Shown here in pieces: positions 1 to 6,873 of a DNA stretch of 10,576 bases (the stretch's first letter is position 1; each line of letters opens with the position of its first letter). The position numbers and the translations under genes are program-made. This DNA comes from Planctomycetaceae bacterium. GTDB taxonomy: Bacteria > Planctomycetota > Planctomycetia > Pirellulales > PALSA-1355. The stretch lies in the NCBI GenBank assembly GCA_005773095.1, contig SXHT01000340.1, forward strand, positions 1 through 10,576, read 5' to 3'. Under the pieces are notes generated by a model. It made no database searches. It was given only the letters and a program-made list of their open reading frames with translations, and was not told the origin of the DNA.

Positions 1-1499
1 AGGTTGTTCGTCGGTTCGTCGAGCACCAGCACATTCGATGGCCTGGTGAACAACCGGGCCAACAGCAACCGATTCCGTTCGCCCCCCGACAGATATTTCA
101 CCGCCCGCCGCGACTGCTCGGGCGAGAACAAGAAATCTTCCAGATAGCCGATCACATGCCGGGTCTGACCGCCAATCGTAATCCGATCGGCGCCGTCGGT
201 CACGTTCTCGATGATGGTTTTCTGATCATCGAGTTGCGCATGCAATTGATCGAAGTAGGCAACCTCGAGACTGGTCCCATGCCGCACGCCACCGGTTTGC
301 GGCGTGAGCTCACCCAACAACAACCGTAACAGCGTTGTCTTACCGGAGCCGTTCGGTCCGATGATGCCAATCTTGTCGCCTCGCAGGACCAGAGTGGTCA
401 AGCCGCGAATCGTCGCTACATCATCGGGGACCGTCTCAGTGTTTGGAATCTTTGGAGTAAGATCTGCCGGTCCGCCTGACTGCGGACGGTTCTCCGGCCG
501 GCTCTGAGCGCCGTAGCGAAACGTCACTCCTCTTGCTTCGATCACCAATCGCCCCGATCGTTCCGCATCGATCACCTGCATCCGCGCCTCGCCGGGCCGC
601 TGGCGGCGCGCCTGGCGGACCTCGCGTAACCTCTCAAGCGCCCGCACGCGCCCTTCATTCCGTGTGCGGCGGGCCTTGATGCCGGTCCGTATCCAGGCTT
701 CCTCCTGCGCCAGTCGTTTGTCGAACAAAGCCTGCTGCCGGGCCTCGGCCTCGAGCGCTGCCTGCTTGCGCTCCAGATAGGTGGCGTGATCGCAGGCCCA
801 GCTCGTGAGCAGCCCCCGATCGATCTCGACGATTCGCGTTGCCAGGCGGCGGAGAAACATGCGGTCGTGCGTGATGAACAGCACGGTCTTGTCGTATCGC
901 AGCAGAAATTCTTCCAGCCAGGAGATCGCCGCCAAATCCAGATGGTTCGTCGGCTCGTCGAGCAACAGCAGGTCAGGCTCGCGGACAATCGCCCTGGCCA
1001 GCAGGACGCGCCGTTGTAGCCCGGCCGAAAGATGTTCACAGCGCGCGTCGGCGGGAAGCTCCATTCGCGCAAGCACTTGCTCGACCCGCTGGTTCATCTT
1101 CCAGCCGCCGTACGATTCGAGGGCTTTTTCCAGGCGCACCAGTTCCGTCCGAAGTTCTTCGGAATGCTCGGCCGCATACTGCAGGCTGACATGATGAAAG
1201 GCCGCCAGCAATTCGGCATGCGGTCCCAGCCCACGGGCCACTTGATCAAACACCGAGCCCAACAAGCCTCGCGGCACTTCCTGGGAGAGTAGCGCCACCG
1301 ACAGCCCCTGCCCTCGCGTCACCTCCCCCTTCTCAGCCGATAGATCGCCATGAATCAGCCGCACGAGGGTTGATTTACCAGCCCCATTGCGCCCGACCAG
1401 ACCGATCCGCTCCCCCGCATCAATCCGCAGCGTAACGCGATCGAGCACCGCCGGCCCGCCGAAACTCAGCGTCACGTCCTGCAAACTCAAGAGCGCCAT
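1..1499 (-). CDS. uup: ABC-F family ATPase, Uup type (partial, 3' end outside window)
   Basis: A soluble twin-ATPase of the ABC-F family, which lacks membrane domains and acts on ribosomes; E. coli Uup is linked to ribosome function and to precise transposon excision. The 499 residues present begin MALLSLQDVTLSFGG. First cassette: Walker A GRNGAGKS (36-43), signature LSAGLQ (157-162, Ala where Gly is usual), Walker B ending DEPTNHLD (181-188). The interdomain linker contains KARRTRNEGRVRALE, very close to the E. coli Uup linker. Second cassette: Walker A GPNGSGKT (381-388), signature LSGGE (470-474), Walker B DEPTN (494-498). The motif RHVIGYLEDFLF also matches Uup rather than EttA or YheS. 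About 28 extra Pro/Ser-rich residues (roughly 331-358) separate the first strand of cassette two from its core, compared with E. coli Uup as I recall it. The C-terminal coiled coil is beyond the edge. No strong Shine-Dalgarno precedes the ATG at 1499; the start rests on family alignment. Confidence 0.93.
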   Translation of the reverse strand, partial: MALLSLQDVTLSFGGPAVLDRVTLRIDAGERIGLVGRNGAGKSTLVRLIHGDLSAEKGEVTRGQGLSVALLSQEVPRGLLGSVFDQVARGLGPHAELLAAFHHVSLQYAAEHSEELRTELVRLEKALESYGGWKMNQRVEQVLARMELPADARCEHLSAGLQRRVLLARAIVREPDLLLLDEPTNHLDLAAISWLEEFLLRYDKTVLFITHDRMFLRRLATRIVEIDRGLLTSWACDHATYLERKQAALEAEARQQALFDKRLAQEEAWIRTGIKARRTRNEGRVRALERLREVRQARRQRPGEARMQVIDAERSGRLVIEARGVTFRYGAQSRPENRPQSGGPADLTPKIPNTETVPDDVATIRGLTTLVLRGDKIGIIGPNGSGKTTLLRLLLGELTPQTGGVRHGTSLEVAYFDQLHAQLDDQKTIIENVTDGADRITIGGQTRHVIGYLEDFLFSPEQSRRAVKYLSGGERNRLLLARLFTRPSNVLVLDEPTNN

Positions 1500-1580
1500 A
1501 GTCAGCTTCGTGGGTTGCTTTCAACTGTACCAAATTCAGGGTCGGAGAGGAAATCGCAGAGCCCATCCCGCAGATCCAAG

Positions 1581-1658
1581 AATCCGCAGCGTAACGCGAT
1601 CGATCACCGCCGGCCTACCGAAACTCAGCGCCGCCTCCCGCGATTCGAGCAGAGCCAT
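1581..1658 (-). pseudogene. Decayed duplicate of the uup 5' end
   Basis: These 78 bases align without gaps to 1422-1499, the first 26 codons of uup, at an offset of exactly 159 bp. I count about 15 mismatches by eye (roughly 81% identity); the half distal to the start codon (1581-1621 against 1422-1462) is almost identical. Translated on the minus strand it reads MALLESREAALSFGRPAVID and on to RVTLRI, against MALLSLQDVTLSFGGPAVLD in uup. Similarity then stops and the frame ends at a stop at 1536-1538, before any Walker A motif, so no ATPase can be made. A GGAG (minus strand) lies about 9 bases upstream of its ATG at 1658, suggesting it was once a translated start. It is either a partial local duplication or the stub of a deleted ABC-F paralogue. 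Confidence 0.75.
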
Positions 1659-1664
1659 TCCCGC

Positions 1665-1677
1665 ATTCTCCGAGAAT
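1665..1677. repeat. 13-bp perfect dyad, possible operator
   Basis: ATTCTC-C-GAGAAT is a perfect inverted repeat with a single central base. It lies between the uup remnant start and the promoter at 1695-1723, ending 17 bases before the -35 box. The position would suit a regulator site for the plus-strand operon. It is short enough to be chance. Confidence 0.25.
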
Positions 1678-1694
1678 CGCCCGCGGGTTCCTGA

Positions 1695-1723
1695 TTGACG
1701 CAGAGAAATTGCGGGATGATAAT
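1695..1723 (+). promoter_or_regulatory. Candidate sigma70-type promoter
   Basis: TTGACG (1695-1700) and GATAAT (1718-1723) are each 5/6 matches to consensus and are separated by exactly 17 bp. Transcription would start near 1730, giving a leader of about 95 bases before the ATG at 1826. It is the only promoter-like signal I see ahead of the chimeric ORF and the DUF1549/DUF1553-DUF1501 pair, whose gaps are 56 and 76 bp, so it could serve all three. Confidence 0.55.
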
Positions 1724-1825
1724 CGGGAGTTAGCGACGAAGTGCAGGATCCCGCCTCGCGTCGCCTCAAAGTGCTGCCCGGCTGCCAGCATCCCTTGGAG
1801 CGTCCCACCCGTAAGCGAGACTGCC

Positions 1826-2206
1826 ATGCTTCGAGTGGTAGCGATCTTGATGAGCTCCATGCTGTGGTTGGAGGTGCGCGCGGCAATCGCGGACGAGCCA
1901 TCGGCGGACGACCTTCAATTCTTCGAGCAGAATATTCGCTCGCTCCTGGAGCAGCGCTGCTTCAAGTGCCATTCGGCCCAGGCCAAGACGGTTGAAAGCG
2001 GTCTGCAGCTCGACAGCCGGCCGGGATGGGAGCAAGGGGGCGAATCGGGAGCGGTGATTATTCCGGGCAAGCCGGAAGAGAGCTTGCACGCTACGATCCT
2101 GCGCCTGCTGGGAATGGACCATACGAAGCTCACCTATCTGTTCAACGGCCGAAATTTCCGATTGACCGACGTGGCCGGAGATGTCGTCCAAGGAATCGTC
2201 GCTTAA
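1826..2206 (+). CDS. Chimeric small exported protein: PSCyt1 heme domain joined to DUF1501 C-terminus
   Basis: The 126-residue product has a Sec-type signal peptide (residues about 1-22, hydrophobic core followed by an AIADE region). Next comes the start of a planctomycete cytochrome c domain (PSCyt1): FFEQNIRSLLEQRC with the heme motif CFKCH at 45-49, then LQLDSRPGW and VIIPGKPEES (77-86). Family members normally continue into an MPP motif, then DUF1549 and DUF1553. Here residues 87-126, LHATILRLLGMDH to the end, are instead the characteristic C-terminus of DUF1501 proteins. They match the tail of the DUF1501 gene in this window at about 28 of 40 positions. The junction lies near 2081-2086. 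The frame is open and the terminal stop matches DUF1501. I infer an in-frame deletion that fused the ends of an ancestral PSD1-DUF1501 operon; a functional mini-cytochrome or an assembly artefact are alternatives. The start ATG is chosen for the signal peptide; the upstream Shine-Dalgarno is weak. Confidence 0.7.
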   Translation: MLRVVAILMSSMLWLEVRAAIADEPSADDLQFFEQNIRSLLEQRCFKCHSAQAKTVESGLQLDSRPGWEQGGESGAVIIPGKPEESLHATILRLLGMDHTKLTYLFNGRNFRLTDVAGDVVQGIVA

Positions 2207-2262
2207 TCCGGATCGACTTCTGGTCAACCCCGGAGAATGGTCAGCATTGGAACTGCAAAAAG

Positions 2263-4536
2263 ATGCGGCACCCGCCAATTCAACTCACCCTGATCGTCAG
2301 CCTGCTCACAGGATGGTTGACGTTGCCAGCGCATTCGCATGCGAAGCCTCCGCTGGACTTTAGCCGGGACATCAAGCCCATTCTCTCGAACAAGTGCTTT
2401 TTCTGCCACGGTCCCGATGCCAGTCAACGCAAAGGGGGGGCTGAAGGCGGGCTGCGACTCGACACCGCGGAGGGGATGACCGTCGACTTAGGCGGCTACT
2501 TTGCCGTCGTACCAGGAAAGCCCGCGGAAAGCGAGATCATCCGACGCATTTCCTCGCGGGATCCGGACGAGGTCATGCCCCCCCCCGCCACGAACAAATC
2601 GCTTTCGCCGCAAGAGATTTCTCTGACCAGCGAGTGGATTCAACAGGGAGCGAAGTTCTCGGTGCATTGGTCGTACGTGAAGGCGGTTCGTCCGGACCTT
2701 CCCGCGCTGAAGGACAACGCATGGCCCCGCAATGAGATCGATCGCTTCCTGCTCGCGCGCATGGAAAACGCCGCGCTGAAGCCCTCGCCCGAGGCGGACC
2801 GATTTGCACTGATTCGCCGCGTATCGCTCGATCTGACGGGCCTGCCGCCCACCTGGGAAGAGGCGGAATCCTTCGTTCATGATCGCGACCCGCAGGCTTA
2901 CGAGAGACGGGTCGATCGCCTGCTCGCGAAGCCCGCTTTCGGAGAGCATTGGGCCCAGATGTGGCTCGATCTCGCTCGTTATGCCGACTCGGCCGGCTAC
3001 GCCGACGACCCGCCGCGCACGATCTGGCTGTTTCGCGATTACGTGATTCGTTCGCTGAATGCGAACAAGCCTTTCGATCAGTTTACGATCGAACAGATCG
3101 CGGGAGACCTGCTGGCCAACCCGACCGAAGAGCAACTTGTCGCCACGGCATTCCACCGCAATACGCTGACCAACAACGAAGGTGGCACCAACGACGAAGA
3201 GTTCCGCAACGCGGCGATTGTCGATCGGGTGAACACAACCATGGCCGTCTGGATGGGCACCACGATCGCGTGCGCTCAGTGCCACAGCCACAAGTACGAT
3301 CCGCTATCCCAGGAAGAGTACTTCAAGCTATTCGCGTTCTTTAACCAGTCGGAAGACGCCGATCGGCAAGATGAATCTCCGCTGGCTTCGATTTACGAGC
3401 CCGGGCAGGAAGAGCAGCCTAAGCAGGGGCACGCGGAGATTATACCGGTCACAGTGCCGATCATGCGCGATTTGCCCGTCGACAAGCATCGCGTGACAAA
3501 AATCCAGCATCGGGGTAATTTCCTCGAACTGGGGGCCGAAGTAACCGCGGGTGTTCCCGCCGCGTTTCCGGCGCTTTCCGAGGGCGCCTCACGCGATCGG
3601 CTCGCCTTGGCCCGATGGCTGGTCGATGAAAACAACCCGCTCACGCCCCGTGTCATCGCCAATCGCTACTGGGAGCAGCTGTTCGGCATCGGCATAGTCG
3701 CAAGCAGCGAAGAGTTTGGCTCGCAGGGCGAACAACCGTTTCATCCAGAGCTGCTCGACTGGCTGGCAGTGAAACTGGTTGACACCAGGTGGGACATGAA
3801 GGCATTCATCAAGCTGCTGGTCACGTCGGCCGCGTATCGGCAATCGTCGAAACTGACGCCCGAGTTGGAAAGCGTCGATCCTGACAATCGACTGCTCGCG
3901 CGCGGGCCGCGGTTCCGCATGTCGGCGGAAATGGTCCGCGATCAGGCGCTGGCGGTAAGCGGCCTCTTAAGCCCGAAGATGTACGGCCCGCCGGTCAAAC
4001 CCGTGCAGCCGGCGTTTGGCCTCACGGCGGCATTTGGCGGCAGCACCGACTGGCAAACGAGTGAAGGCGAAGACAGATACCGCCGAGCGCTGTACACCAC
4101 GTTCCGGCGATCGAACCCCTATCCGTCGATGGCTACCTTCGATGCTCCCAACCGCGAGGTCTGCACCGTTCGCCGCGTGCGCACCAACACGCCGCTGCAA
4201 GCGCTGGTCACGCTCAACGACCCGGTGTATGTCGAGGCGGCGCAGGCATTCGCCCGGCGGATTGTGTCCGGCGGTGGTTCGAGTCCTGGGGAGCGAGCAC
4301 GTTTCGCGTTCCGATCGTGCTTGTGTCGCGAACCAAACGATCAAGAGCTGGCCCAGCTGGTCACGCTTTATGAACGTGGCGCGAAACACTTTCAGCCACA
4401 GCCTGAGAAGGCCCGCCAGATGGCCGGCGATCCGCTGGGGACGCTCCCCGCCGATTTCAGCGTCGCCGAACTTGCCGCCTGGACGGTCGTCGGCAATGTG
4501 CTCTTGAACCTCGATGAGTTTTTGATGAAACGATAA
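2263..4536 (+). CDS. Exported PSCyt1-DUF1549-DUF1553 (PSD1) protein
   Basis: A 757-residue planctomycete-type protein of unproven biochemical role, probably in the cell envelope or periplasm. ATG 2263 gives a signal peptide (about 1-27, core LTLIVSLLTGWLTLPA). Domains in order: PSCyt1 cytochrome-like domain with CFFCH at 45-49, GLRLD, and MPP at 105-107, whose Met is a candidate distal heme ligand; DUF1549 at about 150-362 with DLTGLPP, WLDLARYADSAGY and a second CxxCH (CAQCHSHKYDP, from residue 337); DUF1553 at about 440-735 with LARWLVDENNPLTPRVIANR and ending in NVLLNLDEFLMKR. This is the compact form: the coiled coil and beta-sandwich insert between the two DUFs, seen in the copy at 7965, is absent. 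The gene lies 56 bp after the chimeric ORF and 76 bp before DUF1501, so co-transcription is likely. Starts further upstream in this frame would overlap the chimeric ORF and lack a signal peptide at the terminus. No clear Shine-Dalgarno is seen. Confidence 0.93.
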   Translation: MRHPPIQLTLIVSLLTGWLTLPAHSHAKPPLDFSRDIKPILSNKCFFCHGPDASQRKGGAEGGLRLDTAEGMTVDLGGYFAVVPGKPAESEIIRRISSRDPDEVMPPPATNKSLSPQEISLTSEWIQQGAKFSVHWSYVKAVRPDLPALKDNAWPRNEIDRFLLARMENAALKPSPEADRFALIRRVSLDLTGLPPTWEEAESFVHDRDPQAYERRVDRLLAKPAFGEHWAQMWLDLARYADSAGYADDPPRTIWLFRDYVIRSLNANKPFDQFTIEQIAGDLLANPTEEQLVATAFHRNTLTNNEGGTNDEEFRNAAIVDRVNTTMAVWMGTTIACAQCHSHKYDPLSQEEYFKLFAFFNQSEDADRQDESPLASIYEPGQEEQPKQGHAEIIPVTVPIMRDLPVDKHRVTKIQHRGNFLELGAEVTAGVPAAFPALSEGASRDRLALARWLVDENNPLTPRVIANRYWEQLFGIGIVASSEEFGSQGEQPFHPELLDWLAVKLVDTRWDMKAFIKLLVTSAAYRQSSKLTPELESVDPDNRLLARGPRFRMSAEMVRDQALAVSGLLSPKMYGPPVKPVQPAFGLTAAFGGSTDWQTSEGEDRYRRALYTTFRRSNPYPSMATFDAPNREVCTVRRVRTNTPLQALVTLNDPVYVEAAQAFARRIVSGGGSSPGERARFAFRSCLCREPNDQELAQLVTLYERGAKHFQPQPEKARQMAGDPLGTLPADFSVAELAAWTVVGNVLLNLDEFLMKR

Positions 4537-4601
4537 CGGCGGCCTTCCCTCGCCACCACCACACCAGCCCTCCCATCGGCGCCGCCGGCAAGTCGACCAA
4601 C

Positions 4602-4605
4602 GGAG
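4602..4605 (+). promoter_or_regulatory. Ribosome binding site of the DUF1501 gene
   Basis: GGAG seven bases ahead of ATG 4613. It supports that start, which also places a twin-arginine motif at residues 12-18. Confidence 0.6.
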
Positions 4606-4612
4606 CTTTCTG

Positions 4613-6064
4613 ATGCATCCCCAGCTTGAGCGTCTGCAACTGCAAACGCGACGCCACTTCCTCAAACAGTGCCAACTCGGCTTCGGCGGAATCGCACTGG
4701 CGTCGCTGCTGGCCGGCGATTCACCCGCCTCCCCCAGGTACGTGATCAATCCGCTCGCGCCGAAGAAGCCGCACTTCGATGCGAAGGCCAGGCGGGTCAT
4801 CTACCTGCACCTGACCGGTTCGCCGCCGCATCTCGACCTTTACGACTACAAGCCGGAGTTGGTCAAACACGATGGCCAGCCTTGCCCGGGCGAGTTTCTC
4901 AAGGGCAAGCGTTTCGCGTTCACTTCAGGTGTTCCGAAATTGATGGGCACACCCCGTCGTTTTGCACCGCACGGCCAGGGGGGCGTCTGGATGTCGGACG
5001 CGATTCCGCATCTGCACGGCGCTGCCGACGAGATCTGCATGATCAAGTCGATGACCACCGATCAATTCAATCACGCACCGGCCGAACTGCTATTGTACAC
5101 CGGCTCTTCCCGCTCGGGCCGGCCTTCGATGGGCGCCTGGGCGACGTACGGCCTGGGCACGGAAAACGAAAACCTGCCGGGCTTCGTCGTGCTGATCTCC
5201 AGCGGCGTGCAGCCCAACGGCGGCAAGAATTCGTTCGGCAGCGGTTTTCTGCCGTCGGTCTTTCAGGGTGTGCAGTGCCGCTCCAAAGGTGACCCGGTCT
5301 TGTACGCATCGGACCCACCCGGCATGGACCGCGAACTGCGTCGCCATAGCCTCGACACCCTGCGCGACCTCAACGATTTGCAGGCCCGCGAATTGGGACA
5401 CCCGGAAACACTAACCCGAATCGTCCAGTATGAATTGGCGTTTCGCATGCAGACCTCGGTGCCCGAAGTGATGGACATCACGCGGGAGAACAAGGAGACG
5501 CTGGAAGCTTATGGGGCGCAGCCCGGCGCAGCCAGCTTCGCGAACAACTGCCTGCTCGCGCGCAGGCTGGTCGAGCAAGGCGTGCGGTTTGTGCAGTTGT
5601 TCGACTGGGGCTGGGACTTCCACGGTACAAGTCCCGCAGAAGACATTCGCGACGGTCTGACCAAAAAATGCGCCACGATGGACAAGCCGATTGCCGCCCT
5701 GCTCAAGGATCTGCGGCAGCGCGGAATGCTGGACGAGACGCTGGTGATCTGCGGCGGTGAGTTTGGCCGTACGCCGTTCCGTGAAGGGCGCACCGCGGAG
5801 GGCGGCGTGCTCGGCCGAGACCATTATCCCGACTGCTACTCGATGTGGCTCGCCGGCGGCGGGGTGAAGGGAGGCTACACGCACGGCGACTCGGATGACC
5901 TCGGCTTCTCGATCGCCCGCGACAAGGTGCATGTCCACGACCTGCAAGCCACGATCCTCTATCTCTTGGGCTTCGACCACTTGCGACTGACCTATCGCTT
6001 TCAGGGCCGCGACTACCGCCTGACCGACGTCCACGGCGAAGTTGTGAACGGGATCGTGGCGTAG
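4613..6064 (+). CDS. DUF1501 protein with Tat-type signal
   Basis: A full-length 483-residue DUF1501 protein, a family related in fold to alkaline phosphatases and sulfatases; no substrate is established. The N-terminus carries a twin-arginine motif, TRRHFLK (12-18), followed by a hydrophobic stretch (about 20-34), so export in a folded, possibly metal-bound state is predicted. Conserved family segments visible: HLTGSPPHLDLYD (66-78), FDWGWDFHG (330-338), GGEFGRTP (381-388), a GRDHYPDCYSMWLAGGG segment, and the terminal block ATILYLLGFDH...YRLTDVHGEVV. His and Asp residues in these blocks are candidate metal ligands. It follows the DUF1549/DUF1553 gene by 76 bp on the same strand, the usual pairing in planctomycetes, which suggests the two work together outside the cytoplasm. 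The partner uses a Sec-like signal while this one uses Tat. No truncation or frameshift is seen. Confidence 0.95.
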   Translation: MHPQLERLQLQTRRHFLKQCQLGFGGIALASLLAGDSPASPRYVINPLAPKKPHFDAKARRVIYLHLTGSPPHLDLYDYKPELVKHDGQPCPGEFLKGKRFAFTSGVPKLMGTPRRFAPHGQGGVWMSDAIPHLHGAADEICMIKSMTTDQFNHAPAELLLYTGSSRSGRPSMGAWATYGLGTENENLPGFVVLISSGVQPNGGKNSFGSGFLPSVFQGVQCRSKGDPVLYASDPPGMDRELRRHSLDTLRDLNDLQARELGHPETLTRIVQYELAFRMQTSVPEVMDITRENKETLEAYGAQPGAASFANNCLLARRLVEQGVRFVQLFDWGWDFHGTSPAEDIRDGLTKKCATMDKPIAALLKDLRQRGMLDETLVICGGEFGRTPFREGRTAEGGVLGRDHYPDCYSMWLAGGGVKGGYTHGDSDDLGFSIARDKVHVHDLQATILYLLGFDHLRLTYRFQGRDYRLTDVHGEVVNGIVA

Positions 6065-6224
6065 CCTTCGTTGAGGCGATCTGGCTTGGATCGAGCGACT
6101 GACGAAGAAGTTCAACCTGAACCTCACGCTCCGCCCCCAGGGAAACCCCGCAAATCCAGCCGGTGACACCTAGCGAAAAAATCAGGAAGGCGACGACAAT
6201 CGAGATTTTCGTGGCACGGTTCAT
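6065..6224 (-). pseudogene. Possible gene-start remnant: short membrane segment
   Basis: An ATG at 6224, 13 bases after the stop of the upstream minus-strand gene, opens MNRATKISIVVAFLIFSLGV, continuing GWICGVSLGAE. This is a plausible membrane anchor, and its opening resembles that of the neighbour (MNRAVKTAVGIVVVLLLLVG). After about 53 codons the frame runs antisense into the DUF1501 gene and stays open to 5703, which is not a natural gene end. No Shine-Dalgarno is visible. It could be a truncated duplicate of the neighbour's start, a short real protein extending into the overlap, or chance. Confidence 0.25.
6066..6107 (+). terminator. Imperfect stem-loop after DUF1501 stop
   Basis: Two bases after the stop codon, CTTCGT (6066-6071) can pair with ACGAAG (6102-6107) and CGATC (6077-6081) with GATCG (6089-6093) around a TGGCTTG loop. 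There is no T-run afterwards, so it is a weak candidate for intrinsic termination. It may instead protect the transcript 3' end or be chance. Confidence 0.25.
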
Positions 6225-6237
6225 CAACTGAGAAGAG

Positions 6238-6855
6238 TCAGCGGGGGGGGCCGCGCCAACTTTCGGCCGGCAAGCCGAGTTCTTTGCGACGTATTTCCAT
6301 GTCGCGACGGTACTCGGACCACTTGGCGCGGAACGCCGGCGAAGTGCTATCGAGCCGAGCGGAAAGACTGCCGCGGCCCCCAGGCCAGCCGCGACCACGA
6401 TCACCGCCGCCAGGCGCCCCGCTGCCGTTTCCGCCGCCTGTCGCGCTGCCGCGTGCGCGCTCGGCGTCGCGTTGTTTGCGGCGTTGCTCGCCTTCGGCAA
6501 TTTCTTGGTCGAGATGCTTCTTACGTTCGAACCTGGTCAGCGCCAAGTATTCGTCCAGCCGCTTCTCCACGCGACTCCGGAACATGTTGCCCATCGACTG
6601 GCGAAACTCTTGCTGGTACGGCTCCGGCAGCTTTTCCACTTCCTTGCGCAGCTCTCGGAAGCCTTCGAAACGTCCACGATCACCAGGATTCGCGCCGTTG
6701 GCTGCAGGCCGCGGCTGCGAAACCATCTCGGCGGCTTTGGCTTGCAGTTCGTCCAGCTTCCGACTGTTCACATACGCACGCCAGCCAAAGCCTGTGCCAA
6801 CCAGCAACAGCAGCACGACAACGATTCCGACGGCAGTTTTGACAGCGCGATTCAT
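6238..6855 (-). CDS. Unrecognised single-pass membrane protein with charged helical domain
   Basis: A 205-residue protein with no family I recognise. Residues 7-25 form one hydrophobic membrane segment after a short basic N-terminus (MNRAVK). Residues 30-135 are highly charged and likely helical or coiled coil (KLDELQAKAAEM, FRELRKEVEKL, RVEKRLDEYLALTRFERKKHLD). Residues 136-163 are a Gly/Arg-rich flexible linker, and 164-205 form a second charged helix ending KELGLPAESWRGPPR. Positive-inside reasoning puts the charged domain outside the cytoplasm. The ATG at 6855 is preferred because GGAG lies 8 bases upstream (6864-6867); a TTG at 6873 would add six residues. It follows the prepilin-like gene at 6874 by only 18 bp, so the two are probably co-transcribed and may share a role in an exported filament or secretion apparatus. 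That role is inference from position only. Confidence 0.7.
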   Translation of the reverse strand: MNRAVKTAVGIVVVLLLLVGTGFGWRAYVNSRKLDELQAKAAEMVSQPRPAANGANPGDRGRFEGFRELRKEVEKLPEPYQQEFRQSMGNMFRSRVEKRLDEYLALTRFERKKHLDQEIAEGEQRRKQRDAERARGSATGGGNGSGAPGGGDRGRGWPGGRGSLSARLDSTSPAFRAKWSEYRRDMEIRRKELGLPAESWRGPPR

Positions 6856-6863
6856 GGTAATGA

Positions 6864-6867
6864 CTCC
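6864..6867 (-). promoter_or_regulatory. Ribosome binding site deciding the start at 6855
   Basis: GGAG on the minus strand, 8 bases ahead of ATG 6855. It favours that codon over the TTG at 6873. Confidence 0.5.
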
Positions 6868-6873
6868 AACCAA

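Noticed and set aside
572..1194. Several open frames on both strands inside the uup region
   Set aside because: The uup frame contains all ABC-F motifs in order without a stop; the others are out of frame.
1808..1820. CCCGTAAGCGAGA as a second copy of the repeat at 7788
   Set aside because: Only about 10 bases agree and the order of the blocks differs; not enough to call.
2578..2586. Run of nine C in the first PSD1 gene as a possible slippage site
   Set aside because: It encodes the conserved MPP motif, the frame is intact and there is no sign of variation; homopolymers of this length are unremarkable in GC-rich DNA.
2488..3291. Long open frame (267 codons) on the minus strand opposite the first PSD1 gene
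   Set aside because: It is fully antisense to conserved DUF1549 sequence, shows no recognisable motif, and is explained by GC-rich codon structure of the real gene.
5411..6169. Open frame of 252 codons antisense to the DUF1501 gene
   Set aside because: Low-complexity, His/Arg/Ala-rich translation with no domain; shadow of the DUF1501 coding strand.
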